Shown in pieces: positions 34,387 to 43,784 of a stretch of DNA of 43,784 nt (within the stretch, counting starts at the first letter, position 1; every line of letters starts with the position of its first letter). A program made the translations under genes and the position numbers. The notes under the pieces are model-generated. The model was not told the DNA's origin, searched no databases, and saw only the letters and a list, made by a program, of their open reading frames with translations. Source of the stretch: an uncultured Litoreibacter sp. (GTDB lineage Bacteria > Pseudomonadota > Alphaproteobacteria > Rhodobacterales > Rhodobacteraceae). Location of the stretch: positions 1-43,784 of the forward strand of contig CALHHY010000063.1 in NCBI GenBank assembly GCA_938030665.1, given 5' to 3'.

Positions 34387-34390
<4 letters not shown>
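33935..34390 (-). CDS. Lrp/AsnC-family regulator (second of a pair)
   Basis: The 151-residue protein has an N-terminal helix-turn-helix (LDRQLLRALQADAAQSAGALGRALGLSQPATWRRIKRL) and a C-terminal RAM domain that binds amino acids and drives oligomerisation (VQTVQHVLGLYDYRLRVVARDLSDFERVL). It overlaps the preceding Lrp gene by 4 bp (ATGA), so they form an operon. The two share the family fold but differ clearly in sequence, so they are ancient paralogues rather than a recent duplication. They may form mixed oligomers. Confidence 0.9.
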
Positions 34391-35998
<1,608 letters not shown>

Positions 35999-36020
35999 GC
36001 GCTTCTGCCCTTGCAACAAT

Positions 36021-36056
36021 AAGAAGGCTGCGCCCTCAGGCGCAGCCTTCTTTATT
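36021..36056. terminator. Strong intrinsic terminator after ilvC, possibly bidirectional
   Basis: A 14-bp perfect stem (36021-36034 with 36039-36052) with loop CTCA is followed by TTTATTT on the plus strand, 22 bp after the ilvC stop. On the minus strand the same hairpin is followed by TTATTGTT, so it may also end the small gene at 36036-36263, whose stop codon lies in the loop. Confidence 0.9.
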
Positions 36057-36263
36057 TATGATGCCTTGGCTGTTGCCACGGATGGGCTGGGGGCCAGGGT
36101 CCTCTCTGGCCAGTAAGGATTTGGGCGCATCCGGGTCCTCGATACGGGCTTCGGTGCGTTTCTTGCTCCAGATGGAACGGACCATGACCAATGCGAATGT
36201 GGCAATTGGCAAAATCCAAATCAGGGGGAAGCCTTCCATGGGGTATTTCCAATTTTGCTGCAT
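36036..36263 (-). CDS. Small single-span membrane protein, hypothetical
   Basis: The 75-residue frame encodes a hydrophilic start, one membrane helix (about PLIWILPIATFALVMVRSIW, residues 13-32) followed by KK, and a charged tail. Convergent position with ilvC, a stop codon (TGA) in the terminator loop and a plausible positive-inside helix support a real gene, but I recognise no family and there is no strong ribosome site. The start could be ATG 36263 or the ATG at residue 9. It diverges from the EamA transporter gene. Confidence 0.5.
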   Translation of the reverse strand: MQQNWKYPMEGFPLIWILPIATFALVMVRSIWSKKRTEARIEDPDAPKSLLAREDPGPQPIRGNSQGIINKEGCA

Positions 36264-36382
36264 TGATGTTCACCACTCAGTTCGAAACAGGGCCGCTGCG
36301 TTCCGCGTCATTTCCGCGCAAGGCTTGCCCATCCCTGCACGAGCCGCATATCTGTCCCATCCCTAACCAAGGCTATTCCGCA

Positions 36383-37303
36383 ATGCCCGCCCCCTCCCCC
36401 GAACAGCCTGGCCTCTCAAATTGGCTGCTCATTTTCCTGCTTGGTTTGATCTGGGGCGGGGCGTTCATGTCGGTGCGCGTGGCGCTGGACGGGTTCGGCC
36501 CGTGGAGCGTCGCCGCCGGGCGCACTGTGATCGGCGCGCTTTGCCTTTGGGCGGTCGGCGCGGGACTGGGTCAGGGTTTGCGCAAGCTGCCATCCGCGCG
36601 GGCCTGGGTCTTTAGCGCCGTGATCGGCGCCGGCGCGGTCGCCCTGCCTTTTGCGCTGCTTAGCTGGGGTCAGCAATTCGTGCCATCGGCTTTTGCGGGC
36701 GTGGCTATGGGGGCGGTGCCGCTGCTGGTCTTGCCGCTTGTTGCCGTCTTTTCGCCGGAGGAAGGGATCGGCCCAAGGCGCATCATGGGGCTTTTGTTGG
36801 GATTTGTCGGGCTGGCCATCCTGCTCGGCCCCGAGGCGTTGCAACCCTCTGGCAGGGAGCTTGAGATCTGGGGGCGGCTGGCCTGTCTCGGTGCAGCGGG
36901 ATGCTACGCGTGCGGCTCCGTCATCACGCGGCGCGCGCCGCCCATGCCGCCCCTGGCCTTTGCAAGCGCCACATTGCTGATTGCGGCCGTGATATTGGTG
37001 CCGACCGCGCTGATCATCGAAGGGCTTCCGCAACAAATGCCTGCGACCCCGAGCTTCGCCTTGCTTTACGCGGCCTTGTTCCCGACCGCACTAGCCGCCG
37101 TCATCCGGGTGCGTGTCATCACCACCGCAGGCAGCCTGTTCATGTCATTGACCAGCTATCAGGTCCCGGTCTGGTCGGTGATCCTGGGAGTCGCGGTTTT
37201 GGGCGAGGCGCTGCCAGCGCAATTATTCCTGGCCCTTGCCGTGATCTTGCTGGGCATTGCCGTCAGCCAGTCGCGCGCCTTGCTGGCGATGTTCGGCCGC
37301 TAG
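36383..37303 (+). CDS. EamA/DMT-superfamily transporter
   Basis: The 306-residue membrane protein has about ten helices in two EamA repeats (first at [21 protein letters not shown], second beginning near [18 protein letters not shown]). Family members export amino acids or metabolites; the substrate is unknown. I chose ATG 36383 because the N-terminus then reads directly into the first helix; the frame is open further upstream without a membrane-protein pattern. The stop overlaps that of the convergent glmM gene in a single CTAG (37300-37303). Confidence 0.87.
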   Translation: MPAPSPEQPGLSNWLLIFLLGLIWGGAFMSVRVALDGFGPWSVAAGRTVIGALCLWAVGAGLGQGLRKLPSARAWVFSAVIGAGAVALPFALLSWGQQFVPSAFAGVAMGAVPLLVLPLVAVFSPEEGIGPRRIMGLLLGFVGLAILLGPEALQPSGRELEIWGRLACLGAAGCYACGSVITRRAPPMPPLAFASATLLIAAVILVPTALIIEGLPQQMPATPSFALLYAALFPTALAAVIRVRVITTAGSLFMSLTSYQVPVWSVILGVAVLGEALPAQLFLALAVILLGIAVSQSRALLAMFGR

Positions 37304-38640
37304 ACGGCCCGTTCCACCGCGCCGACAATGGTGCGCACGATCTGGTCAAGCTGCACCTCGTCCTCGCATTCGGCCATGACGCGGATCAGCGGCTCTGTCC
37401 CGGATTTGCGGATCAGCAGGCGTCCGTGATTGCCCAAGGCCCGCTCCGCCTCCGCAATGGCTTCCTGCACTGTCGCGTCGTTTAAAGGCTGCTTGCCAGC
37501 CCCAAAGCGGACGTTCTCCAGCTTTTGTGGCACCGGCTCAAACTGCCGCGACAAGGTGGAGGCCGCCTGCCCCGTCTGCACCATCGCTGCCAGAAACTGC
37601 AGCCCGGCCAGCAGCCCATCACCGGTGGTCGCATGGTCGGTCATCACGATATGGCCCGACTGCTCCCCACCCAGATTGTAGCCATGTTCGCGCATCGCGG
37701 CGACAACGTATCGGTCCCCCACGGACGTGCGTTCCAGCCGCAGGCTTTGAGATTGCAGGAACCGATCAAGCCCAAGGTTGGACATGACCGTGGCAACAAG
37801 GGCGCCGCCCTTCAGCTGACCCGACGCCGCCCACCTACTGGCCAGCAACGCCATGATCTGGTCGCCATCGGCCACGGTGCCATGCTCGTCAATCACCATC
37901 ACGCGGTCTGCGTCACCATCAAGGCAAATGCCAATATCAGCGCCTTCGGACACAACGCGTGCGGCCGCCGCAGCAGTATCGGTAGAGCCGCACCCCTCGT
38001 TGATGTTGAACCCGTCGGGGGAGACGCCCATTGCGATGACCTCCGCCCCCAGCTCCCACAGGATTTCGGGGGCCACGCGGTAGGCAGCCCCATTGGCGCA
38101 GTCGATCACGACCTTTAGCCCATCCAACCGAAGCCCGTGCGGAAAGGTCGCCTTGGCGCGCTCAACATAGCGGCCACGCGCGTCGTCAATCCGCTTGGCG
38201 CGCCCGATATTCTGGGGTTGCGCGGGGATGATATCGCTTTCCAGCAACCGCTCGATCTCATGCTCGGCCTCATCGGACAGCTTGAAACCATCGGGGCCAA
38301 AAAACTTGATGCCATTGTCGTAGTGCGGGTTATGGGAGGCGGAGATCATGACACCGCAATCGGCCCGCATCGACCGCGTCAGAAGCCCGATGGCAGGCGT
38401 GGGCATGGGGCCGACGGGAAAGACATTCATCCCCGTAGAGGTCAGGCCCGCCGTCAGCGCGTTCTCCAGCATGTAGCCTGAGCGGCGAGTGTCCTTGCCG
38501 ATCACCACCCGGTGCTCGTTCCCGTCCTGGCGGAAATACCGCCCCGCCGCCGCGCCGAGTTTCAGCGCCATGTCGGCTGTCATCGGGTAGGTGTTCGCGC
38601 GGCCCCGGACCCCGTCCGTGCCAAAAAGCTTGCGTACCAT
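37300..38640 (-). CDS. glmM: Phosphoglucosamine mutase
   Basis: The 446-residue enzyme converts glucosamine-6-phosphate to glucosamine-1-phosphate for UDP-GlcNAc and the cell wall. The phosphorylated serine is S102 in [13 protein letters not shown], the Mg2+ loop is [13 protein letters not shown], the sugar-binding loop has GGEQSGHI and the phosphate-binding loop is [12 protein letters not shown]. Length and N-terminus ([10 protein letters not shown]) are standard. It is the last gene of the folB-folP-glmM operon, 5 bp after the folP stop. Confidence 0.97.
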   Translation of the reverse strand: MVRKLFGTDGVRGRANTYPMTADMALKLGAAAGRYFRQDGNEHRVVIGKDTRRSGYMLENALTAGLTSTGMNVFPVGPMPTPAIGLLTRSMRADCGVMISASHNPHYDNGIKFFGPDGFKLSDEAEHEIERLLESDIIPAQPQNIGRAKRIDDARGRYVERAKATFPHGLRLDGLKVVIDCANGAAYRVAPEILWELGAEVIAMGVSPDGFNINEGCGSTDTAAAAARVVSEGADIGICLDGDADRVMVIDEHGTVADGDQIMALLASRWAASGQLKGGALVATVMSNLGLDRFLQSQSLRLERTSVGDRYVVAAMREHGYNLGGEQSGHIVMTDHATTGDGLLAGLQFLAAMVQTGQAASTLSRQFEPVPQKLENVRFGAGKQPLNDATVQEAIAEAERALGNHGRLLIRKSGTEPLIRVMAECEDEVQLDQIVRTIVGAVERAV

Positions 38641-38645
38641 TCTTG

Positions 38646-39671
38646 TTATGCGTCCTGCTGCTGATCCTGCACTGCCCGCCAGAGCGCGAAGGCCTGGGCG
38701 TGGGCCTCTATATCATGGGCGCGGATGATCTGCACGCCTTGTACCAATGCCCCAAGCGCAATCGCAACCGACCCCGGCGCGCGGCGCTGCGGGTCTGGCT
38801 GCGCCCCAATTGCGCCAATGAAACGCTTGCGCGAAACGCCCAGCAAAATGGCGCAGCCCAAGCCGTGAAACAGGCTCAGCCCCTGAAGCAGCGTCAGGTT
38901 ATGGGCCTGCGTTTTGCCAAAGCCAATGCCGGGATCCACGATGATATTAGAACGCGCGATGCCGGCAGCCTCTGCCACGGCAATGCGGGCTTCGAGAAAA
39001 TCAAAAACGTCCAGCAAGACGTTCTGATAGCTCGGATTTTCCTGCATCGTCTTCGGGTCGCCCTGGGCGTGCATCAGGCAGATAGGCGCGCCGGCAGATC
39101 TGGCGAGATCGGCCATTTCAGGCTCGAAAGTCATGGCCGACACATCGTTGAGCAGATCGGCCCCGGCCGCCAAAGCCGCCCGCGCCACCTGCGCCTTACG
39201 CGTGTCGATCGAGATGGGCGCTTTGATCCCCGCCCCGCGCAGCGTCTCGATAACGGGAACGGTGCGCGCGGCCTCTTCCTCCGGCGGAACAAAAGCTGCG
39301 CCGGGGCGCGTCGATTCCCCACCGATATCAAGGATCGTGGCCCCCTCATCCAGCATGGTCCGGGCATGCGCTGCAGCCGCATCTGGCACGTTATGCTGGC
39401 CGCCATCGGAAAAGCTGTCGGGCGTCGTGTTAAGCACACCCATCAGCTGCGGCTGCGTCATATCAAGCCCGCAAAGTCGATCGCGCGGCGCGGTCAGCGA
39501 GGCAAGCGCGTCGTCAGGAAGGGCCATTGCTGGTAAGATTTCGGGAGCCGCGTCGCGGGACAGCGCCACCACATGATCAAACCAGACGCGTTTGCTGCCA
39601 GCCAGCGGCAGGGCGGTCTCGGGCCGCACCGCATCGGTTTGGGGGAGCGGGCGAAAATACTGCCGCGTCAC
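38646..39671 (-). CDS. folP: Dihydropteroate synthase
   Basis: The enzyme joins p-aminobenzoate and dihydropterin pyrophosphate in folate synthesis. The 341-residue protein shows [16 protein letters not shown] (77-91), [26 protein letters not shown] and DPGIGFGKT, and the C-terminal VSRKRFIG. An N-terminal extension of about 70 residues precedes the TIM barrel, longer than in E. coli FolP. The start is a GTG that overlaps the folB stop by 4 bp (GTGA), so translation is probably coupled. Confidence 0.95.
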   Translation of the reverse strand: MTRQYFRPLPQTDAVRPETALPLAGSKRVWFDHVVALSRDAAPEILPAMALPDDALASLTAPRDRLCGLDMTQPQLMGVLNTTPDSFSDGGQHNVPDAAAAHARTMLDEGATILDIGGESTRPGAAFVPPEEEAARTVPVIETLRGAGIKAPISIDTRKAQVARAALAAGADLLNDVSAMTFEPEMADLARSAGAPICLMHAQGDPKTMQENPSYQNVLLDVFDFLEARIAVAEAAGIARSNIIVDPGIGFGKTQAHNLTLLQGLSLFHGLGCAILLGVSRKRFIGAIGAQPDPQRRAPGSVAIALGALVQGVQIIRAHDIEAHAQAFALWRAVQDQQQDA

Positions 39672-40540
39672 AGCGGAGCGGCCCCGCCCCGCGCCCCAAG
39701 CTCCGACAGCTCGGCTGCCTCAAATTCCTGCGCAAACCAGCGGGTAAGCGCGCGGGCGTCAATCGCGGAAAGGTCAGGTTTATCAGCGGCATCCAGAACG
39801 ATCTTCGACGGGGCCCAAACGCTGATCTGGCCATTTTTCATCGCCCAGTCCAGCTCTGTCCGGGTCTCGACCACCACGCATCTTTTGTCGCGGGAGGCCA
39901 GCACCCAAGCCTGCTGCTCCAGTGCCAGCAGATCAATACGGCGTTGCGTGATCGGGTGTGCGGCCTCGGGCCGCGAAATGCTGCCCAGCCCCACACAGAG
40001 GATGACCGGCAGCGCATCGACGAGCAGCGTATCAAGCTGATCAGACAGATCGTCGCGGTGGATCGCGGCTTCCGACAGGTAAACCACGCGCGGGTGCACA
40101 ACCGGACGCGGCGCGGCGGGAGCAACAACGGCGCGGTCGCGCACGATTTCCACGCCCAAGGCGCCCGGCCCGCGGTCCAGCTTTTCTATCCGCACGAACA
40201 CGCGGGCGGCGCGCGGGTCGGTCAAGACGGCCTCCGCCACCCGCTCCGCCAGGGTTTCAAGCAGGTTCAGACGTTCTTCGCTGAGTTCCTGATCAATGGC
40301 CTCGGTGATCGTGTCATAGCTCATGATCCGGTCGACATCGTCGTCCAACCCCTCAGGCAACCGCACTTCCACCACCACGTTAAAACAGATGCGCTGCGTC
40401 GTGCCGCGTTCAGCCTGAAATGCGCCGATCTCGACCTCCCGGATATGGTCGCGCAGCGAGATGCGGTCGCGAGGCTCCTCCGCCAGAGCCTCGGAGCGTT
40501 CCGCAGGATGGGCAAATGCCAGTCGGATATCAGATGTCAT
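39668..40540 (-). CDS. folB: Dihydroneopterin aldolase with an extra C-terminal domain
   Basis: The N-terminal part (about residues 24-140) is a FolB domain that cleaves dihydroneopterin to 6-hydroxymethyl-dihydropterin. It has DHIREVEIGAFQAERGTTQ with the conserved Glu, the SYDTITEAI segment, LLETLAERVAEAV and RIEKLDRGPGALGVEI with the catalytic lysine. The remaining 145 residues (146-290) are unusual: typical FolB proteins are about 120 residues long. The extension has alternating beta/alpha character (VILCVGLGSIS, CVVVETRTE) and a WAPSKIVLDA...DARALTRWFAQ stretch faintly like amino-acid-kinase-fold proteins. It is the first gene of the folB-folP-glmM operon. Confidence 0.87.
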   Translation of the reverse strand: MTSDIRLAFAHPAERSEALAEEPRDRISLRDHIREVEIGAFQAERGTTQRICFNVVVEVRLPEGLDDDVDRIMSYDTITEAIDQELSEERLNLLETLAERVAEAVLTDPRAARVFVRIEKLDRGPGALGVEIVRDRAVVAPAAPRPVVHPRVVYLSEAAIHRDDLSDQLDTLLVDALPVILCVGLGSISRPEAAHPITQRRIDLLALEQQAWVLASRDKRCVVVETRTELDWAMKNGQISVWAPSKIVLDAADKPDLSAIDARALTRWFAQEFEAAELSELGARGGAAPL

Positions 40541-40650
40541 AGGCTATGGTCCCGTCGCGCCGCTTTGAGACCGAGATTACCCGCAATACAAATACCGCAA
40601 AGTCCAAAACGCGAACTGCCGCCTTTCAAAAACGAATGCGAGGGGGTCGC

Positions 40651-41358
40651 TCAGCTGGGCTTATAGAAAAGGTGCACGCCCATCCGCGCCGTGCGCTCGA
40701 ACTGCCGCGCCCATCTGGGGTTCACCGCCGTCGTGTGATAGTAGGTCGCCCCACCAGAGAGCTTGCGCGGCGCCCCGTCGAGCATCATCCGGGCGACCTT
40801 GCCTACGCGCTGAAAGGCGCGCGGCTCGGTGACATGTTCGGGGTGGCCGTCGCAAGTGTAGGTGAACTGGCACGCAAATTTGCGGCCAGTGCCCTGATTG
40901 ATCACGCCACAAACGGTATCAGGGAAACGCGGCGACGCAACGCGGTTCAGGATGACCTCTGCCACCGCAATCTGGCCTTTCAGCGTTTCGCCGCGGGCCT
41001 CGAAATACAGGGCTTCGGTCAGGCATTCCCATGCAACGCCGCCAGTGGCCTCAGGCCGCGCGGCAAGGGTGGCCACGTCATAGGTCAGCCCGTTCCCGGC
41101 AGAGCCACCAGAAACCCGCCGCGATATCTTGCTGAGCCGGTCGGTTTTTAGGGTCGCGCCGCTGGCCTTGTCAGCCTTGACCAGCTGCAGAAACTTCGGG
41201 CTGATCACACTTGGCTTGGCCGCCTCAATCGCAGGGCCGCCCGAAGTTGACCCGATGGCGCGAAGCCCGCTATCTGCCAGCCCCCCTGTCGGAGCGCCCA
41301 AAGCTGCAGCCAAAGCGACAGCAGTTAGCGCGCCGCGTTTCGTTGTTGTAATACCCAT
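40651..41358 (-). CDS. SleB-type cell wall hydrolase
   Basis: The 235-residue protein has an N-terminal signal peptide (about residues 1-28, ALTAVALAAALGAPTGGLA). The C-terminal Hydrolase_2/SleB domain begins at WECLTEALYFEARGE with the catalytic glutamate, followed by GQIAVAEVILNRV, FPDTVCGVINQG and CQFTYTCDG. It is probably a periplasmic peptidoglycan glycosidase or transglycosylase-like enzyme. ATG 41358 is chosen because AGAGGTGG lies just before it. It is transcribed leftward, 110 bp upstream of folB, and separated from the PPDK-like gene by 229 bp. Confidence 0.9.
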   Translation of the reverse strand: MGITTTKRGALTAVALAAALGAPTGGLADSGLRAIGSTSGGPAIEAAKPSVISPKFLQLVKADKASGATLKTDRLSKISRRVSGGSAGNGLTYDVATLAARPEATGGVAWECLTEALYFEARGETLKGQIAVAEVILNRVASPRFPDTVCGVINQGTGRKFACQFTYTCDGHPEHVTEPRAFQRVGKVARMMLDGAPRKLSGGATYYHTTAVNPRWARQFERTARMGVHLFYKPS

Positions 41359-41533
41359 GTCCACCTCTGTGCGCCCGACAAAACCCCCGAACGGGACGCT
41401 CAGACGCTCTCCCCCCGCGATGCGGAGCCGCTATTTTTTCTGTTGAGATGATATATCGCCGAGGGCGCAAAGCGTCTAGCACGGGGACAAAACGCCGCAC
41501 TCGAACTTAGCGGAAAAGCGCCAATGGCAGAGG

Positions 41534-41577
41534 CTCTCAGTAACAATTACCAGGCATCCCCGTAACGATGCTGAGAG
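41534..41577. repeat. Long-loop inverted repeat downstream of the PPDK-like gene
   Basis: CTCTCAG (41534-41540) and CTGAGAG (41571-41577) are perfect 7-bp inverted repeats separated by 30 bp. They lie just after the stop of the PPDK-like gene, in the 229-bp spacer to the hydrolase gene. There is no T-tract, so a terminator role is weakly supported; a regulatory site for the hydrolase gene is an alternative. Nothing else recognisable lies in 41359-41587. Confidence 0.25.
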
Positions 41578-41587
41578 GTTTGCGTAG

Positions 41588-43784
41588 TTATTCGATCACC
41601 GTCCGGGCGTCGGGGTCAAACACGCCGGGCGACCGCGTCTCCGAGGGCGAGCGAATCGCAAGATGGGCTGCGGCCAGCCGGGCAATGGGCACCCGGTAGG
41701 GCGAGCAGGAGACGTAGTCGAGCCCCAGATCGCGGCAAAACGCGATGCTGTCCGGGTCGCCGCCATGCTCCCCACAGACCGACAATGTCACGCGGGAGCG
41801 CACCTGCCGCCCGCGCGCGATGGCCAGCTGCAACAGCTCCCCGACCCCGTCCTGATCCAGCGCGCGGAACGGGTCTTCGACAAAGACACCTTGCTGCACA
41901 TAGGTCGACATGAACCGCCCCGCATCATCGCGCGACAGCCCATAGGTCATCTGCGTCAGGTCATTCGTCCCAAAGCTGAGGAAGGTGGCATGGGTCGCGA
42001 TATCACCCGCCCGCAGAGCTGCGCGAGGCGTCTCGACCATGACGCCAAGGCGGTAATCCACGGGCTCACCGGTGCGCGATCTGATGTCGGCGGCGACGGC
42101 CTCGATCCGGTGCTTAACCAGCTCCACCTCCCGCTTGGCGGAAACCAGCGGGATCATGATCTCGGGCACCACATGCGGGTTGTCTTTGGTCTGGGCCTGG
42201 ATCGCGGCCTCGAAAATGGCGCGGGCCTGCATGTCGTAAATCTCAGGCACCGTGATCCCAAGGCGCACGCCGCGCATGCCCAGCATCGGGTTGAATTCGG
42301 TAAAGCTTTCGATGCGCGCCTGCACCTCACGTGAGGACAGGCCCATGGCCTCCGCCATCTCCTTGATGCCGCGGGCGCTGGTTGGCAGGAACTCGTGCAG
42401 CGGCGGGTCAAACAGGCGCAGGCAAACGGGGCGATGCGCCATAATCTCGAAGATCTCGGCGAAATCGTCGCGCTGCATCGGCAGCAGCCGCACCAGCGCC
42501 GCCGTCCGATCGGTGGCATCCTCGGCAAAAATTGCCTCCCGCAGGACGGTCAGCCGGTCTTCGGCGAAAAACATGTGCTCTGTACGGGTCAGCCCGATCC
42601 CTTCCGCTTCAAACCGGCGCGCAACTATGGCCTCCGCAGGTGTGTCCGCATTGGCCCGCACGCCGATGTCGCGGTAGCGGTCGGCCCAGTTCAAAAGCGT
42701 CTCCAGCGGGCCGCCAATACCCGCTTCGATCAAGGGCAGGGCACCGGCCAGCGCCTGCCCCTTCGTGCCATCAAGGGTGATCAGATCCCCTTCGCTGAAC
42801 ACGCGGCCGTCGCGGGTGGTCAGCTGCCGCGACTTGGCGTCGATTTCCAGATCTGAGGCGCCTGAGACACAAGGCAGGCCAAGCCCGCGGGCGATCACGG
42901 CCGCATGGCTGGTCTGGCCGCCGCGTTCGGTCAGAATACCGCGCGCTGCATGCATGCCGCGAATATCCTCGGGCGAGGTCTCGCGGCGCACCAGGATGCA
43001 CGCCTCCCCCTGCGCTGCGGCGGCTTGGGCGGCCACGGCGTTGAAAACCAACTTCCCGCTGGCAGCGCCGGGACTGGCCGCAATCCCTTCGGAGATCACG
43101 TCGCGCCGCGAGCGGTTATCCACTTGCTGGTGCAAAAGATCCGGGATCGCATTCGGCTCGATCCGCAGCACCGCGTCAGACTCTGAAATCACCTCATCTT
43201 TGGCTAACGCCACGGCCGTTGCGACTGAGGCGCGCGCGCTGCGGGGGGCCACGACCGCGTCGATAATCGATAGCGCGCCGCCTTGCAGCGTGAATTCGAT
43301 CTGCATCTCTTCGCGAAGGCCTTTGCGGGCGACGGCCCCGAGCCTTTTAATCTCGCCAAAAACCTCGGGCTGGTCATCCTCCAGCGAGGGGCCGCGCGCA
43401 TCGTGGGTCAGGTAGTGCGCGTCACCCTCCGCGCTCAGCGCGTCGCGGCCTTGCGACTGTCGTTTGTAGCGCCCCGTGGCCTGCGGCGCGCCGGTTGAGG
43501 CGTTGATGAACTGAATAACGCCAGAGCCGCTTTCCCCTTTGCCCAGCCCAAAGGCCATGCGCTGGATCACAAGGCCGAGCCCCGCATCTTCCGGCGCGCC
43601 GTTGGACATGCGCAGCAGCCGGGCCGACGTCCCCTCCCACGCGCGGGCCATGGATTTCAGCACCTCGAACAGCTGGGTCTCGATGGATTGCGGGAAAGTC
43701 TCGTCCATCTCCTGCTCGTAGGCGTCATATGCCGCCTCCACCGTCAGGTCGGGCAGATCGAAAATGTCCTCATCCAACCGCGCC
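41588..43784 (-). CDS. Pyruvate phosphate dikinase-like PEP-utilising protein with diverged ATP-grasp domain (partial)
   Basis: The frame runs off the right edge, so the N-terminus is missing; about 731 residues are visible of an expected 850-890. Counting from the TTG codon at 43777, the swivelling phosphohistidine domain is intact (GGQTSHAAVIARGLG, catalytic H291). So is the PEP/pyruvate barrel (GIGLTRTEH, RLFDPPLHEFLP, NPMLGMRGVRLG, VMVETPRAAL, FGTNDLTQMTYGLSRDD, catalytic C668 in CGEHGGDP). The ATP-grasp part is diverged: the usual TRxPxTG is FINASTG, the usual GEYLxNAQGEDV is GRYKRQSQGRDAL, and the LQTR segment reads IIDAVVA. Active PPDK would interconvert pyruvate and PEP; whether this protein binds ATP is doubtful. 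Confidence 0.85.
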   Translation of the reverse strand, partial: ARLDEDIFDLPDLTVEAAYDAYEQEMDETFPQSIETQLFEVLKSMARAWEGTSARLLRMSNGAPEDAGLGLVIQRMAFGLGKGESGSGVIQFINASTGAPQATGRYKRQSQGRDALSAEGDAHYLTHDARGPSLEDDQPEVFGEIKRLGAVARKGLREEMQIEFTLQGGALSIIDAVVAPRSARASVATAVALAKDEVISESDAVLRIEPNAIPDLLHQQVDNRSRRDVISEGIAASPGAASGKLVFNAVAAQAAAAQGEACILVRRETSPEDIRGMHAARGILTERGGQTSHAAVIARGLGLPCVSGASDLEIDAKSRQLTTRDGRVFSEGDLITLDGTKGQALAGALPLIEAGIGGPLETLLNWADRYRDIGVRANADTPAEAIVARRFEAEGIGLTRTEHMFFAEDRLTVLREAIFAEDATDRTAALVRLLPMQRDDFAEIFEIMAHRPVCLRLFDPPLHEFLPTSARGIKEMAEAMGLSSREVQARIESFTEFNPMLGMRGVRLGITVPEIYDMQARAIFEAAIQAQTKDNPHVVPEIMIPLVSAKREVELVKHRIEAVAADIRSRTGEPVDYRLGVMVETPRAALRAGDIATHATFLSFGTNDLTQMTYGLSRDDAGRFMSTYVQQGVFVEDPFRALDQDGVGELLQLAIARGRQVRSRVTLSVCGEHGGDPDSIAFCRDLGLDYVSCSPYRVPIARLAAAHLAIRSPSETRSPGVFDPDARTVIE

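Noticed and set aside
43116-43124. A near-match to a DnaA box (TTATCCACT)
   Set aside because: A single 8-of-9 match inside a coding region, with no cluster and no AT-rich unwinding region; expected by chance.

Overview
The window looks like an ordinary chromosomal segment of an alphaproteobacterium of the Rhodobacteraceae (Roseobacter group). This is inferred from the high GC content, a stand-alone aa3-type cytochrome oxidase subunit I gene, the folB-folP-glmM order, the tmk-holB-tatD-MBL block, SleB-type cell-wall hydrolase, DUF2244, and CtrA-like sites. No phage, insertion sequence, CRISPR array or integrase is visible. Genes are tightly packed, often with 4-bp start/stop overlaps. The only gene-free stretches above 300 bp (7729-8096 and 20539-20911) each carry a tRNA gene.

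Left part (1-7728): a carbohydrate ABC importer of the LplB/LplC type, transcribed leftward (ATPase, two permeases, periplasmic binding protein cut by the window edge), faces a rightward GntR regulator, a MATE transporter and a D-mannonate dehydratase-type enolase. The divergent promoter region holds a striking double CTAG-N4-CTAG operator. The binding-protein end is clearly poorer in GC than the rest.

7769-14483: tRNA-Ser(TGA), then a rightward housekeeping block: SPOR-domain lipoprotein, D-Ala-D-Ala carboxypeptidase, thymidylate kinase, DNA polymerase III delta', TatD nuclease, PhnP-like metallo-hydrolase and an AEC transporter. 14480-19434: a leftward polyamine-type ABC importer operon with an embedded DUF1330 protein and a permease with a large insertion.

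19645-27257: a fatty-acid-desaturase-family protein, tRNA-Leu(GAG), lipB, ctaD, a DUF2244 protein, a methyltransferase plus P-loop kinase-like pair, a YqeY-type protein (leftward) and carA. 27361-33820: a glycosyltransferase fused to a c-di-GMP-binding MshEN domain and preceded by a perfect CtrA box, a second FCD-type GntR regulator, a HAD nucleotidase, a UbiH-type hydroxylase, a class V aminotransferase and a membrane diguanylate cyclase with an inhibitory site. 33935-36056: two tandem Lrp/AsnC regulators divergent from ilvC around an AT-rich palindrome, closed by a strong terminator. 36036-43784: a small membrane protein, an EamA transporter, the folB-folP-glmM operon, a SleB-type hydrolase, and the C-terminal three quarters of a pyruvate phosphate dikinase-like protein whose ATP-grasp domain looks degenerate.

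The most interesting signals are the c-di-GMP/CtrA-linked glycosyltransferase (with a second CtrA-like box upstream of the methyltransferase/kinase pair and a diguanylate cyclase nearby), the degenerate PPDK-like protein, the unexplained C-terminal half of FolB, the tandem CTAG operator, and the hairpin inside the start of the DUF2244 gene. All family calls are from sequence motifs read by eye; no database search was run.
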